From Oceaniferula marina (lineage in GTDB: Bacteria > Verrucomicrobiota > Verrucomicrobiia > Verrucomicrobiales > Akkermansiaceae), in contig NZ_JACBAZ010000003.1 of assembly GCF_013391475.1 (NCBI RefSeq), positions 124,001 through 188,000 on the forward strand: a DNA stretch of 64,000 bases, read 5' to 3'. The translations under genes were made by a program, and so were the position numbers. How positions within the stretch are numbered: the stretch's first letter is position 1; every line of letters begins with the position of its first letter. Positions 10,964 through 20,352 of this stretch are shown in pieces. Under the pieces are notes generated by a model that searched no databases, was not told where the DNA came from, and saw nothing but the letters and a program-made list of their open reading frames with translations.

Positions 10964-11115
10964 GCCTGCGGCGCAGACAGGATTTATAAGATTATAGAGA
11001 GCCTGGCAGGCTCAGTAATGACGGATCACCGCTTTCTGGCTAACGCCTCCTCCGATACCTCATATCCTCCTGTAAATCCTCAAGCCATCCTGATCATCCT
11101 GTCTGCGCCGCAGGC
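10964..11115. repeat. Inverted-repeat element with 20-bp perfect arms
   Basis: GCCTGCGGCGCAGACAGGAT (10964-10983) is repeated as its exact reverse complement at 11096-11115, with 112 nt between. Each arm also contains its own small palindrome (CTGCG-G-CGCAG). It fills most of the 373-nt gap 10838-11210, which shows no gene. The layout fits a REP/MITE-like dispersed element or a pair of bent hairpins. No transposase is present. Confidence 0.75.
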
Positions 11116-11210
11116 ATCATCAAGATAGCCTCACACTCAGCCCTCGGCCGATGAATAGTAATTTTCTTGCAACTATTTCTCAATAGGCGAGTTTTATCGG
11201 TCTGATCCTT

Positions 11211-13265
11211 ATGAAACTCCCATCGATCATCTTCAAGCGCCAGAGCCTGCTTACCTTGGCTCTGACATCACTCGGCATCGCGGTGAGCGGGCCCCTCTTC
11301 GCCAAACCATTCACCCAGGACCAGGTTCGCAGCACCAGTCACTCGATCGACCAACTGGTCGCCAGCCACTTGCAATCCAAACAACTCAATGCCAATCCCG
11401 TAATCGATGACGCCAGTTTCGCGCGCCGCGCCTACGTCTCGATTGCTGGTAGGATTCCAACTGCGGAAGAAGCCGCTCGATTCATCGACGACCCCCAAAT
11501 CAACAAAAGGCGTGAGCTGGTGGACTCTCTGATTCAATCACCCGGCTACCGGAGCCGGATGTTCAATTTCTGGGCCGATCTACTCCGGTTGCAAACCAAC
11601 CAAGAGAAATTTGGTATCGGTTGGCACCTCTGGATCCAGGATGCGGTGAACAACAACATGCCCTACGACGAATTAGTCCGCAGCATGCTCGCCGCCGACG
11701 GCCTGGCAACCGAAAACCCGGCAGTGGGATACTATCTGCGCGACCGCAACATGCTCCTGGATAACGTCAGCAACACCGTCCAGGTCTTCCTCGGTAATCG
11801 CATCGGCTGCGCCCAATGCCATGACCACCCCTTCGACGACTGGACCCAAAAACAATACTACGAACTGGCCGCTTTCACCGGGGGGACCACCTACCGCAGC
11901 GACTCCGCCTCCAAGCGCCTGCGCGAACTGACCGCCTACACCATGAAACAACAAGGGGTCACTCAACCAAGCGGCACGGGCAAACAACGCTCAAAACAAG
12001 CACGACGCAACCAAAACAAAGCACGACAAATCGCACGTGACTACGGCAATCTCTTTCGGGATTTCCGCAAAAATGCCATCGCAGATGATACCCGAAAACA
12101 GCTCCGCCTGCCTGACGATTACCACTACAACGACGGCAAACCCGGCGATCTGGTCGAAGCACAAACCATCTTCGGAGCCTCCCTCGACCACGTGGAGCCA
12201 CAAGACCGCCGTCAGGCATTCGCCGGGTGGGTCACCTCAAGTGATAATCCGTATTTTACCAAAGTCATCGTCAACCGGCTCTGGGCCGAGGTTTTTGGTC
12301 GCGGTATCGTCGATCCTCTCGACGACTGGTCTGAAACCACACGCATTTCCCACCCGGAATTGCTCGATCTGCTCTGCCAGGTCATGAAGGCCACCGACTA
12401 CGATGTGCAGCAGTTCATGCGCGTCCTCTACCACACCCGCCTGTTTGAAAGTGCTGCAGCCGCAACCGCTCCAGCACGAGGAAAAGCCTACGCCTTCCAA
12501 GGCCCGGTGCTCCGGCGAATGAGCGCCGAAGAACTGCACGATTCCTTTCTCGTCATGGAATACGGCAACCGCGACGACATCGTCAACCAGGCGCTCACCC
12601 GCCGATGGGACAGCTATAAAACGAGTGTCGACCAACTATTCAACATGCCCCTGCCCCAACTGGTCGCTCTGAATAAAGCCGTCGACGCCAACGAGAAAAA
12701 ACTCCTCGCCGTCCGGAGCGAAGCAAAAAAAATCCGAGAACAAGCACTCAAAGCTAAAGCAGAAGGTGACGAGGAACGAGCCCGCAAACTTCAACAAAAA
12801 GCACGCGAAGTCTACTCCCGATCGAAGAAAATGGAACGTCAGGGTGGAGACGAACTCATGAGCATGGTCATGCAACGCAACCTGCGCGTCCGCGGCCAGC
12901 AATCACTTCGCGCATCCGAACAACCCGCCCCCTACAAAGCCGGAAGCTTTATGCGCCAATTCGGCTCATCCGATCGATTAACCCCCGACGCAGGAAGTGA
13001 AGATGCCTCGATCCCGCAGGCACTCACACTGCTCAATGGTCAGGAAATCAACCGGGTGACTGATGGCAGAGGCAAGCTGGCCAGCGCCCTGCGTGATGCC
13101 AAAACCGATGCCGATCGACTCGAGGTTCTCTTCCTCACCATGTACGGCTGCCGCCCCAACACCGAAGAACGCCAACAATACGAATCACTCACCTCCACCG
13201 CCGCCGAGCTCAGAACCCTGGCGAGAGCCATGATGAACTCCAAACGCTTCCTCTTCGTCCAGTAA
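11211..13265 (+). CDS. DUF1549/DUF1553 secreted protein with CxxCH motif (module 1)
   Basis: A 684-aa exported protein: signal peptide about 1-31 (ending GPLFA), DUF1549 about 45-230, DUF1553 from about 320 to the C-terminus. The motif GCAQCHDHPFDDW (C200, C203, H204) is a c-type heme-like CxxCH found in this family. A charged helix rich in Lys/Arg/Glu/Ala lies near residues 490-545. The family is abundant in Planctomycetes and Verrucomicrobia, always beside a DUF1501 protein as here (next gene, 36 nt downstream). The biochemical role is unproven; extracellular or periplasmic substrate handling is usually guessed. It is paralogous to the gene at 18403. Confidence 0.92.
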   Translation: MKLPSIIFKRQSLLTLALTSLGIAVSGPLFAKPFTQDQVRSTSHSIDQLVASHLQSKQLNANPVIDDASFARRAYVSIAGRIPTAEEAARFIDDPQINKRRELVDSLIQSPGYRSRMFNFWADLLRLQTNQEKFGIGWHLWIQDAVNNNMPYDELVRSMLAADGLATENPAVGYYLRDRNMLLDNVSNTVQVFLGNRIGCAQCHDHPFDDWTQKQYYELAAFTGGTTYRSDSASKRLRELTAYTMKQQGVTQPSGTGKQRSKQARRNQNKARQIARDYGNLFRDFRKNAIADDTRKQLRLPDDYHYNDGKPGDLVEAQTIFGASLDHVEPQDRRQAFAGWVTSSDNPYFTKVIVNRLWAEVFGRGIVDPLDDWSETTRISHPELLDLLCQVMKATDYDVQQFMRVLYHTRLFESAAAATAPARGKAYAFQGPVLRRMSAEELHDSFLVMEYGNRDDIVNQALTRRWDSYKTSVDQLFNMPLPQLVALNKAVDANEKKLLAVRSEAKKIREQALKAKAEGDEERARKLQQKAREVYSRSKKMERQGGDELMSMVMQRNLRVRGQQSLRASEQPAPYKAGSFMRQFGSSDRLTPDAGSEDASIPQALTLLNGQEINRVTDGRGKLASALRDAKTDADRLEVLFLTMYGCRPNTEERQQYESLTSTAAELRTLARAMMNSKRFLFVQ

Positions 13266-13301
13266 AACCACCCATCACCCATTTTAAATCAGTAAACTCC
13301 C

Positions 13302-14630
13302 ATGAACCCGAACCATCTCGACGAACTTTCCCGACGCGGATTTCTCGCCACCACAGCTAAAACCTGCTTCGGCCTGACCATCGGCGGTAGCGCCGCCCGC
13401 TTCTTCAGCCAACAAGCGGAAGCCGCCGATCCCGCAGTGCTCGCCAGCGGTGGAGGCACAGCCAAAAGCGTGATCTACCTGTTCATGTCCGGAGGCATGA
13501 CCCACCTCGACACCTTCGACCCCAAACCTGAGGCCGGAAGTAATGTCATGGGAGAAACCAAAGCCATTTCCACGAATGTCGACGGCATTCAGCTCGGCCA
13601 TTGCTTACCAAAACTCGCCCAGCAAATGGACCAAGTCGCACTCATCCGCTCCATGAGCACCACCCAGGGCGCCCACGCCCAGGGCCGATACTACATGCGC
13701 ACCGGATACGCCCAACGCTCAAGTATCGTCCACCCGGCACCCGGTGCCTGGGTAGAACGCCTGAGCGACCCGACCCGACAAAACCAACCATCCACCGACA
13801 TCCCCAGCTACATCACCGTCAACTGCGGCAGCGGCCACCCCGGAGCCGGCTTCATGGAAGCCCGATACGCCCCCCTCCCGATCGGCGATGCCAGCACCGG
13901 CCTGCAAAACAGCCTGCGCCGCGGACTGAGTGAACAACACTTCGATCAACAACTCGCACTACGCCAACAACTCGACGCCGACTTCGACGCCCGCTACCTC
14001 AAAGGACAAAAAAAAGTCCGCGCCTACAACGAGGCCTTCGACGCCGCCGTTAAACTCATGCGTAGCAAAGACCTCGAAGCCTTCGACCTCAGCAAGGAAA
14101 GTCAAGCCGCCCACAAACTCTACGGCCCAAGCTCCTTTTCCAAAGGCGTGCTCCTCGCCCGCCGACTGGTCGAACGCGGCGTCCGCTTCATCGAAGTCGA
14201 ATACGGTGGCTTCGACTGGCACGCCGACAACTTCGGCCTGATGGAAGAAAAAATCCCCACCCTCGACCAAGCACTCGCCGCCCTGTTACACGACCTCAAA
14301 CTCAAAGGGCTGCTCGACAGCACGCTGGTTGTGCTCGGTACCGAGTTCGGACGCTCCCCAAAAATCAATGAAAACGCTGGCCGGAACCACTACCCGAAAG
14401 CCTTCTCCTGCCTCATGGCCGGCGGCGGCATCCGTGGCGGCCAAACCTACGGAGCCACCGATGCCAAAGGCGGCAGCGTCACCGAGGGCAAAATCAATGC
14501 CCAACACTTCAACGCCACCATCGCTCACGCACTTGGACTCCCCCACGATCAAATCATTTACTCCGAATCCAAACGCCCATTCCGCATGGGAGGCCGCGAA
14601 GGTAAACCCCTGACCCAGCTGTTTACCTAA
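13302..14630 (+). CDS. DUF1501 family Tat-exported protein (module 1)
   Basis: A 442-aa partner of the preceding DUF1549 protein. The N-terminus LSRRGFLATTAKTCFGLTI is a twin-arginine signal ending near QAEAAD. The rest belongs to DUF1501, related to the alkaline-phosphatase/sulfatase fold; recognisable segments are YLFMSGGMTHLDTFDPKP, LIRSMSTTQGAH, VLGTEFGRSPKINEN and the His-containing GGGIRGGQTYG. No activity has been shown for the family to my knowledge. It is probably co-transcribed with the gene upstream. It is paralogous to the gene at 20349. Confidence 0.92.
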   Translation: MNPNHLDELSRRGFLATTAKTCFGLTIGGSAARFFSQQAEAADPAVLASGGGTAKSVIYLFMSGGMTHLDTFDPKPEAGSNVMGETKAISTNVDGIQLGHCLPKLAQQMDQVALIRSMSTTQGAHAQGRYYMRTGYAQRSSIVHPAPGAWVERLSDPTRQNQPSTDIPSYITVNCGSGHPGAGFMEARYAPLPIGDASTGLQNSLRRGLSEQHFDQQLALRQQLDADFDARYLKGQKKVRAYNEAFDAAVKLMRSKDLEAFDLSKESQAAHKLYGPSSFSKGVLLARRLVERGVRFIEVEYGGFDWHADNFGLMEEKIPTLDQALAALLHDLKLKGLLDSTLVVLGTEFGRSPKINENAGRNHYPKAFSCLMAGGGIRGGQTYGATDAKGGSVTEGKINAQHFNATIAHALGLPHDQIIYSESKRPFRMGGREGKPLTQLFT

Positions 14631-14692
14631 ACCACCCGCAGGCAGAGCCCACAAGCGATCCATCCACAGCCCCACCCACAGACCCCACCCGG

Positions 14693-15271
14693 TCAAAGCA
14701 GATTCGAAGGCAGCTGCTGGCTATCCTCCAGACCACTGTCACCTGCGACACGCTCATCGTCCCCTGACACTTCCGGAGTCGCCAAATCAGGGGCCTCCAT
14801 ATCAGGATCCTCCCACCCGGCATCCCGTGACTTGCGCCTTTTGCTCTGTTTCCGCAGCGGATGCTTCGCGCGTCCAGTCAAGGACTCCACTTGAGCCTCC
14901 CTCACCGTGGCATTCATCTGCACACTGCTTCCCCGCAAGATCAATTCCAACTCCCCCAACTCCGGCAGACAAATAACCCACTGCCGCAAAGCCGTAGCCT
15001 GCAGGCTACCATCAAGCACCGCCGGCCCAAGCCCGTAATACACCTTCCGACCACGCTTCCGTCGTGCCACCAGACCCACCCGCTCCATCACCTTAAGCTG
15101 CTTCGACACATTGTATTGCCGCTCCCGCAAGACCTTCACCCATTGGCTCACGGACCACCCCCGCTCTCCGACCCCCTCGGCATCCCCAGCCAGCATCAGC
15201 CGCAAAATCCGTAACCGCGCCGGATCCGACAAAGCTTTACACTGCTCAACCATGGAAAACAACTCACTCAT
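14693..15271 (-). CDS. ArsR-type winged-helix transcriptional regulator with long acidic/basic tail
   Basis: A 192-aa protein. Residues 1-95 are an ArsR-like winged helix (CKALSDPARLRILRLML at the first helix, YNVSKQLKVMERVGLVARR as recognition helix and wing). The remaining half is low-complexity, first basic (HPLRKQSKRRKSR) then acidic with no recognised domain. No conserved metal-site cysteine pair is visible, so metal sensing is unlikely. It is divergent from thrC; the 128-nt gap contains ATGCGCAT (15282-15289) and CGCATGCG at the thrC start, either of which could be an operator. Target is unknown. Confidence 0.82.
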   Translation of the reverse strand: MSELFSMVEQCKALSDPARLRILRLMLAGDAEGVGERGWSVSQWVKVLRERQYNVSKQLKVMERVGLVARRKRGRKVYYGLGPAVLDGSLQATALRQWVICLPELGELELILRGSSVQMNATVREAQVESLTGRAKHPLRKQSKRRKSRDAGWEDPDMEAPDLATPEVSGDDERVAGDSGLEDSQQLPSNLL

Positions 15272-15323
15272 ACATGCTTACATGCGCATATATATCTAAA
15301 TAATGATAAAAGTGAAGCAGAAA

Positions 15324-15341
15324 CCATCTTCCATCTTCCAT
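15324..15341 (+). repeat. Short CCATCTT heptamer run
   Basis: Two and a half copies of CCATCTT stand between the ArsR-type gene and thrC. The word matches the degenerate tail of the array at 8428-8458 and the run at 29361-29427, suggesting a dispersed pyrimidine-rich element. Confidence 0.6.
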
Positions 15342-15399
15342 GCCGCACTTGACTCATTATGCCCTTGCGTAATGACATCATACACGCAGCATATCGCGC

Positions 15400-16689
15400 A
15401 TGCGTTTCTACAGTACCAACACCCCTGACACCTTGGTTGATTTTGGTGAGGCGGTTCTCCGTTCCCTCCCTGCGGACAATGGACTCTACATGCCCGAAAC
15501 CATTATTCCTCTCGACGATGCTTTCTGGAAGAGCTGGAAATCCATGAGCTTTTCCGACATGGCATACGAAGTGGTCTCCACTCTCTTACAGGGCGCGATT
15601 CCAACCGAAGATTTACGCAACATCATCGACGACGCCCTGAATTTCCCAGCCCCAACGGTCCGGCTTGACGACCAGCACCACGTGTTGGAGCTCTTCCATG
15701 GCCCCACCCTCGCATTCAAAGACTTTGGGGCCCGATTTATGGCCCGGGTCATGGCCTGGCTTACCCGCAATTCAGATGACCCCCTGACTGTGCTCGTTGC
15801 AACTTCGGGTGACACCGGAGGCGCCGTCGCCAGTGCCTTCCATCACGTCGAAGGCACCCGGGTCGTGATTCTCTACCCGTCCGGAAAAGTCAGTGGTCTG
15901 CAGGAAAAACAACTGACCGCACTCGGAGGCAACATCACAGCCCTGGAGGTCGACGGCAGCTTTGACGATTGCCAGCACATGGTAAAATCCGCCTTCCTCG
16001 ACCAGGAAACGGCCCGCAAACACAACCTGACTTCGGCCAATTCCATCAATATCACCCGTCTGATCCCCCAGATGCTTTACTATTTCGAATCGGCCCGCCA
16101 GTTCGATACCCCTCCTGTGTTTGTTATCCCGAGCGGTAACTTCGGCAACCTGACGGCCTGCCTGATCGCCATGAACATGGGACTTCAGGTCAAGCAACTG
16201 GTCGCCGCCACCAACGTCAACGACGTCGTCCCGGAATACCTCGCCAGTGCAACCTATAACCCACGCCCCTCGGTGCCCACGCTCTCCAATGCCATGGACG
16301 TTGGAGCTCCGAGCAATTTCACCCGGATGCTGGAACTCTTTGGCAACGACTGGGGAGCCATGACCGAAACTGTCAGCGGCTTCGCCTTTGACGACCAGGA
16401 AACCCGTGATGCCATGCGGCAGGTGCACGAACAATACGGCTACACCATCGACCCCCACGGTGCCGTCGGCTACCTCGCCTCCGAGGCCTGGCTCACCGCC
16501 CACCCCGAAGATACCACCATCATCCTCGAAACCGCCCACCCCGCCAAGTTCCCCGAAACCGTCGGCGAAGAACTCGGCGCAAATGCAGTCGAAATCCCGG
16601 AACGTCTGGCCTGCCTGGCGAATGAGCCCAAAGTCTCCATCCCCATGGCCGCCAAACCCCAGGCCCTGATCGACTGGTTACAGGCGTAA
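15400..16689 (+). CDS. thrC: Threonine synthase
   Basis: PLP enzyme that converts O-phosphohomoserine to threonine, 429 aa. The N-terminal MRFYSTNTPDTLVDFGEAVL matches the family's opening (short class II/E. coli-like form). The PLP lysine is K107 in GPTLAFKDFGARF. The TSGDTGGAVASAF segment binds the PLP phosphate, and PSGNFGNLTACLIA is another conserved block. It lies between two envelope-protein modules, with no other threonine pathway gene nearby. A 10-bp hairpin without a T run (16710-16732) follows the gene. Confidence 0.97.
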   Translation: MRFYSTNTPDTLVDFGEAVLRSLPADNGLYMPETIIPLDDAFWKSWKSMSFSDMAYEVVSTLLQGAIPTEDLRNIIDDALNFPAPTVRLDDQHHVLELFHGPTLAFKDFGARFMARVMAWLTRNSDDPLTVLVATSGDTGGAVASAFHHVEGTRVVILYPSGKVSGLQEKQLTALGGNITALEVDGSFDDCQHMVKSAFLDQETARKHNLTSANSINITRLIPQMLYYFESARQFDTPPVFVIPSGNFGNLTACLIAMNMGLQVKQLVAATNVNDVVPEYLASATYNPRPSVPTLSNAMDVGAPSNFTRMLELFGNDWGAMTETVSGFAFDDQETRDAMRQVHEQYGYTIDPHGAVGYLASEAWLTAHPEDTTIILETAHPAKFPETVGEELGANAVEIPERLACLANEPKVSIPMAAKPQALIDWLQA

Positions 16690-16709
16690 AGCACGCTCGC
16701 TCCCCGAAA

Positions 16710-16732
16710 AGTGGTCGGTCCAACCGATCACT
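16710..16732 (+). other. Hairpin between thrC and the sulfatase gene
   Basis: AGTGGTCGGT pairs with ACCGATCACT (one G-T wobble) around a CCA loop. There is no T run after it, so it is not a standard intrinsic terminator. It may stabilise the thrC transcript end or be a protein site. Confidence 0.5.
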
Positions 16733-16777
16733 GTGCAGAACTCGACACGACACGCGTCAATCCGTACTCTTTGGATC

Positions 16778-18274
16778 ATGAAACGATCCATCTTTACGGC
16801 CACTCTGGTATCTTCACTTCTTACCATTGGGGCCAGCCTGAATGCGGCGGTGCGCCCCAACATCCTGTTTATAGCCATCGATGACATGCGCCCCGAGATC
16901 GGCTGTTACGGGGCCTCTCACGTCAAGACACCCCACATGAATAAGTTGGCGGCCGAGGGCGTGCTGTTTCAGCGTGCCTATTGCCAACAAGCCATTTGCG
17001 GTCCATCCCGGGCAAGCATTCTCACAGGGATGCGCCCGGACACCATTGGCGTGCATGGTAACCACAGCCACTACCGGGACAAAAAAAAGAACCTGCTGAC
17101 TTTGCCTCAATTTTTTAAAACCAAAGGCTACTATGCGGCGGCCTGCGGTAAAATAAACCACGGAGTGTTCCCCAAAGGCAAAGCCCCGAAGTGGGACACC
17201 ATGGGAGACCCGGAAAGCTGGAGTGTCCCGGCATTCCGCCCGGGACCTCGCTATTATTACACCGAGACCGGTATCAAGGCTGCCCAGAAGGTCTTTAAAA
17301 AACGCTTCCCTCAACGCCCCTTGGATGAGTGGGATCAATACCTGAGCTTCGGACCACTAACGGAAGCTCCGGACGTCGAAGACCATGTTCTCTACGATGG
17401 TCAAGTGGCAGACAGGGCGGTCAAATATTTACGCGAGTTTGGCAAGGACAAGGATCAACCGTTTTTCCTCGCTGTAGGCATGATCAAACCTCATTCACCC
17501 TATATTGCTCCGAAAAAATACTGGGGCCTTTACCAACGGGATCAGATCAACTTGGCACCCAACCCTGATTTTCCGAAAAATGCCCCGAGCTATGCCGGAC
17601 ATTCCTCGGGAGAAAAACGCCGCTACACCGATCAGAAAAAAAGAGGAGCCTTCACCCCGGAAGACCAGCGCAAAACCAAACACGCCTACTACGCCTGCAT
17701 CAGCTATATCGACGCCCAAATTGGCAAGGTTTTACAAGAGCTTGAAAACCAAGGGCTGAAAAACAACACCATCGTCATCCTCTGGAGCGATCACGGTTAC
17801 CACCTAGGAGAGCAAAATCTCTGGGGAAAAACCACCAATTACGAGTTGGACACCCGGGTGGCTCTGATATGCCGGGCTCCAGGGAAAAAAGGCAACGGCC
17901 AACCGTCCCCAGCCTTGGTCGAATTGGTGGACATGTACCCGACGCTCGTGTCCCTCGCTGGGTTCGATGTCCCAAACGTCTGCGAGGGCAAAGACTTCTC
18001 GCCCGTCTTGGAGGAACCGACCCGGGCGTGGAAACCGGCTGCGTTTTCACAATATCCCCGAGGAAAGCTCAAAGGCTACGCCATGGCAACCCACCATTTC
18101 CGCTACATCGAATGGATCGCCGCCGATGGCAGCATCGCATCCCGCGAACTCTACGATCACCGCAATGATCCGATGGAAACGGTCAACGTCGCCAACCAAG
18201 CCCCATATGCCGAAGATGTCGCCCGCCTATCCAAGCTGCTGGATCGCGGACAAGGGTGGAAAAAGATGCAATAG
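16778..18274 (+). CDS. Sulfatase, iduronate-2-sulfatase-like, type I (formylglycine)
   Basis: A 498-aa secreted sulfatase from the preferred ATG at 16778, which starts a signal peptide (MKRSIFTATLVSSLL to SLNA). An upstream ATG at 16733 would bury it. The FGly motif is CGPSR (C74 to R78), where C74 is oxidised to formylglycine by a separate maturase. Metal ligands are visible in FIAIDDMRPEIGCYG and ILWSDHGYHLGEQNLWGK. The DDMRPE..GCYG start and the length resemble iduronate-2-sulfatases, so the substrate is likely a sulfated polysaccharide, but which one cannot be told. It stands just before DUF1549 module 2. Confidence 0.93.
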   Translation: MKRSIFTATLVSSLLTIGASLNAAVRPNILFIAIDDMRPEIGCYGASHVKTPHMNKLAAEGVLFQRAYCQQAICGPSRASILTGMRPDTIGVHGNHSHYRDKKKNLLTLPQFFKTKGYYAAACGKINHGVFPKGKAPKWDTMGDPESWSVPAFRPGPRYYYTETGIKAAQKVFKKRFPQRPLDEWDQYLSFGPLTEAPDVEDHVLYDGQVADRAVKYLREFGKDKDQPFFLAVGMIKPHSPYIAPKKYWGLYQRDQINLAPNPDFPKNAPSYAGHSSGEKRRYTDQKKRGAFTPEDQRKTKHAYYACISYIDAQIGKVLQELENQGLKNNTIVILWSDHGYHLGEQNLWGKTTNYELDTRVALICRAPGKKGNGQPSPALVELVDMYPTLVSLAGFDVPNVCEGKDFSPVLEEPTRAWKPAAFSQYPRGKLKGYAMATHHFRYIEWIAADGSIASRELYDHRNDPMETVNVANQAPYAEDVARLSKLLDRGQGWKKMQ

Positions 18275-18402
18275 CATTGGACCATCCACCCCTCGAGCCT
18301 GCGCCGCATCCCAGTAATCTCCCTTTATGTGAAAAAATCTGACAGCCTGCCTGTACTTTTCCTGTTGATGCCTGCTTCTTAAAATGGCATGGTGCTAAGC
18401 TT

Positions 18403-20352
18403 ATGATGGATGTCCGACATAGCCTTAGCCCACGCCGCAGGGTGCTGACCTTACTCACCCTGTTGCTGGTGACGTCTACCAGCATCCCCGCGATGGCAGC
18501 CCCGGATTCCGGACCAGAAAAAAAAGAAACCGTCAGTGAAGAACAGTTGCTGCACGCTGCACGGCAAATCGACCTGAAAATTGCCAAACTTTACAAAAAG
18601 AAAAAACTCACCGTCCCGGCAGATGCCACCGACCCCGTCTTTTTACGGCGCAGTTTCCTACTCGTGGCCGGCCGCATCCCAAGCGTAGAGGAGGCCCGGA
18701 CCTTTCTGGAGTCGGACGACACCAACAAACGTCAACTCCTCATCCGCTACCTGGTCAACTCTCCCGGCTACGACAGCCATATGGGCAACTGGCTACTTGA
18801 CCGACTCCGGATCCGTGAACAGTTCGAAAACGGGCGCTCATCCACGCCCTACATGCAATGGATCCGCAAAGCCGTGCGTGAAAACCTTCCCTACGATGAA
18901 TTGGTCCGGCAACTGCTCTCCGCCGAAGGAGCCATCTGGCAAAACGGGGCCGTCGGCTACTACATCCGCGACAAGGGAATGCCTCTCGACAACATGGCAC
19001 ATACCATGCGCCTCTTCCTCGGCACCCGCATGGAATGTGCCCAGTGCCACGACCACCCGTTCGATGAGTGGGAACGCATGGACTTCTACCAGCTTGCCGC
19101 CTTTACCAGTGGCCAATCGGAAATCAACCGCGGTGTTTGGAGCTCGCTCTGGAAAGAAATCCGTGACGCCAAAGAAGAGCGCAGCCCGCTCGGCAGAATG
19201 GTCCGGTTTTTAGGCGACGAAGTCTACTACCCCAGTCTGAGCGGGGCAGGCAAAGGCCGGATCCAACTCCCCGGCGACTACCAATACGGCGACGGCGACC
19301 CGGGCGAGTGGGTGGGCGCCCGCACCCCGCATAACAAAACCTTCGGCAAAAGCACCCGCATGTCCAAACGCCGCGACAGCGACGATGGCCTGGAGCGTTT
19401 TTCCACCTGGGTCACCCACCCCGACAACGAGCGCTTTGCCACCATCATCACCAACCGGATGTGGAACCGGATTATCGGCACGCCGCTATTCGATCCCGTC
19501 GACGAATATGTCCCCCCTGAAGACACCAGCTCACCTGAACTCACCCGCTATTTGGTGGATTTGATGCAGGAGCTGCACTTCGACCTCAAAGCCTTCCAAC
19601 ACGTGCTTCTGCTCACCCGGGTTTACGCACTGGAATCCGTCAACCACAAGCCGGCGCCCGGTGAAAAGCCCCTGTTCAACGGCAGAACCATGAAACGCAT
19701 GAACGCCGAGCAATATTGGGATTCGCTGGTCACCCTGATCGCCGGCAACCCGGACAAACTCCCACTCCGCAACGAGTCCGATGCCATCTATTACGGCGGC
19801 CGGCCGGTTCTGATCGGCAGCCTGTCCATGCCCGAGCTACAACAAGAAGTCCTCGCCCTCGAATCTCCGGCGAAACTCCGCCGCTACGCCCAACAACTGC
19901 TGCAGCGGATCGATGATCAGAAAAACGACCAGTCTGCGCCTTCGATGATGAAAAAACGTCGGGGCGGACGCGGTGCCCTGTCCGGAATCGCCCGTGCATC
20001 CGAACTGCCATCACCCGCCCCCAAAGGCCACGTCCTCCAGATTTTTGGCCAGTCCGACCGCATCCTGCTCGACTCCGCCAGCATCGAAGCCAATGCCACC
20101 CAAGTGCTCGCCATGCTCAACGGCGAGGTAGAACGTCTGGTGGTTGCCAACGACCAGGCCCACATCCACAGCCAGTCCCGCGGCTCGGCCCGGGACCGGA
20201 TCCGCTCACTCTTCTTTGGCACCTTGTCCCGGCCACCCCGACTCGCTGAGATGAAGCTCATGGAAAAGGAAATGGCCACCCGTGGAGATGCGGGATTCCG
20301 CAACATCCTCTCCGCCTTGATCAACACCCGCGAATTCATTTTTATCCCATGA
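18403..20352 (+). CDS. DUF1549/DUF1553 secreted protein with CxxCH motif (module 2)
   Basis: A 649-aa paralogue of the protein at 11211. A basic N-terminus and hydrophobic stretch (VLTLLTLLLVTST) form a signal peptide ending near AMAA. The CAQCHDHPFDEW motif (C212, C215, H216) and the GYYIRDKGMPLDN segment match module 1. DUF1553 occupies the C-terminal part, including HPDNERFATIITNRMWNRI. Its stop overlaps the start of the DUF1501 gene by 4 nt (ATGA at 20349-20352), so the two are translationally coupled. Role unproven, as for module 1. Confidence 0.92.
   Translation: MMDVRHSLSPRRRVLTLLTLLLVTSTSIPAMAAPDSGPEKKETVSEEQLLHAARQIDLKIAKLYKKKKLTVPADATDPVFLRRSFLLVAGRIPSVEEARTFLESDDTNKRQLLIRYLVNSPGYDSHMGNWLLDRLRIREQFENGRSSTPYMQWIRKAVRENLPYDELVRQLLSAEGAIWQNGAVGYYIRDKGMPLDNMAHTMRLFLGTRMECAQCHDHPFDEWERMDFYQLAAFTSGQSEINRGVWSSLWKEIRDAKEERSPLGRMVRFLGDEVYYPSLSGAGKGRIQLPGDYQYGDGDPGEWVGARTPHNKTFGKSTRMSKRRDSDDGLERFSTWVTHPDNERFATIITNRMWNRIIGTPLFDPVDEYVPPEDTSSPELTRYLVDLMQELHFDLKAFQHVLLLTRVYALESVNHKPAPGEKPLFNGRTMKRMNAEQYWDSLVTLIAGNPDKLPLRNESDAIYYGGRPVLIGSLSMPELQQEVLALESPAKLRRYAQQLLQRIDDQKNDQSAPSMMKKRRGGRGALSGIARASELPSPAPKGHVLQIFGQSDRILLDSASIEANATQVLAMLNGEVERLVVANDQAHIHSQSRGSARDRIRSLFFGTLSRPPRLAEMKLMEKEMATRGDAGFRNILSALINTREFIFIP

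Noticed and set aside
11211-13265. Cytochrome c identity for the DUF1549 protein
   Set aside because: Only one CxxCH motif is present and the protein is not a cytochrome fold; the motif alone does not prove heme binding.
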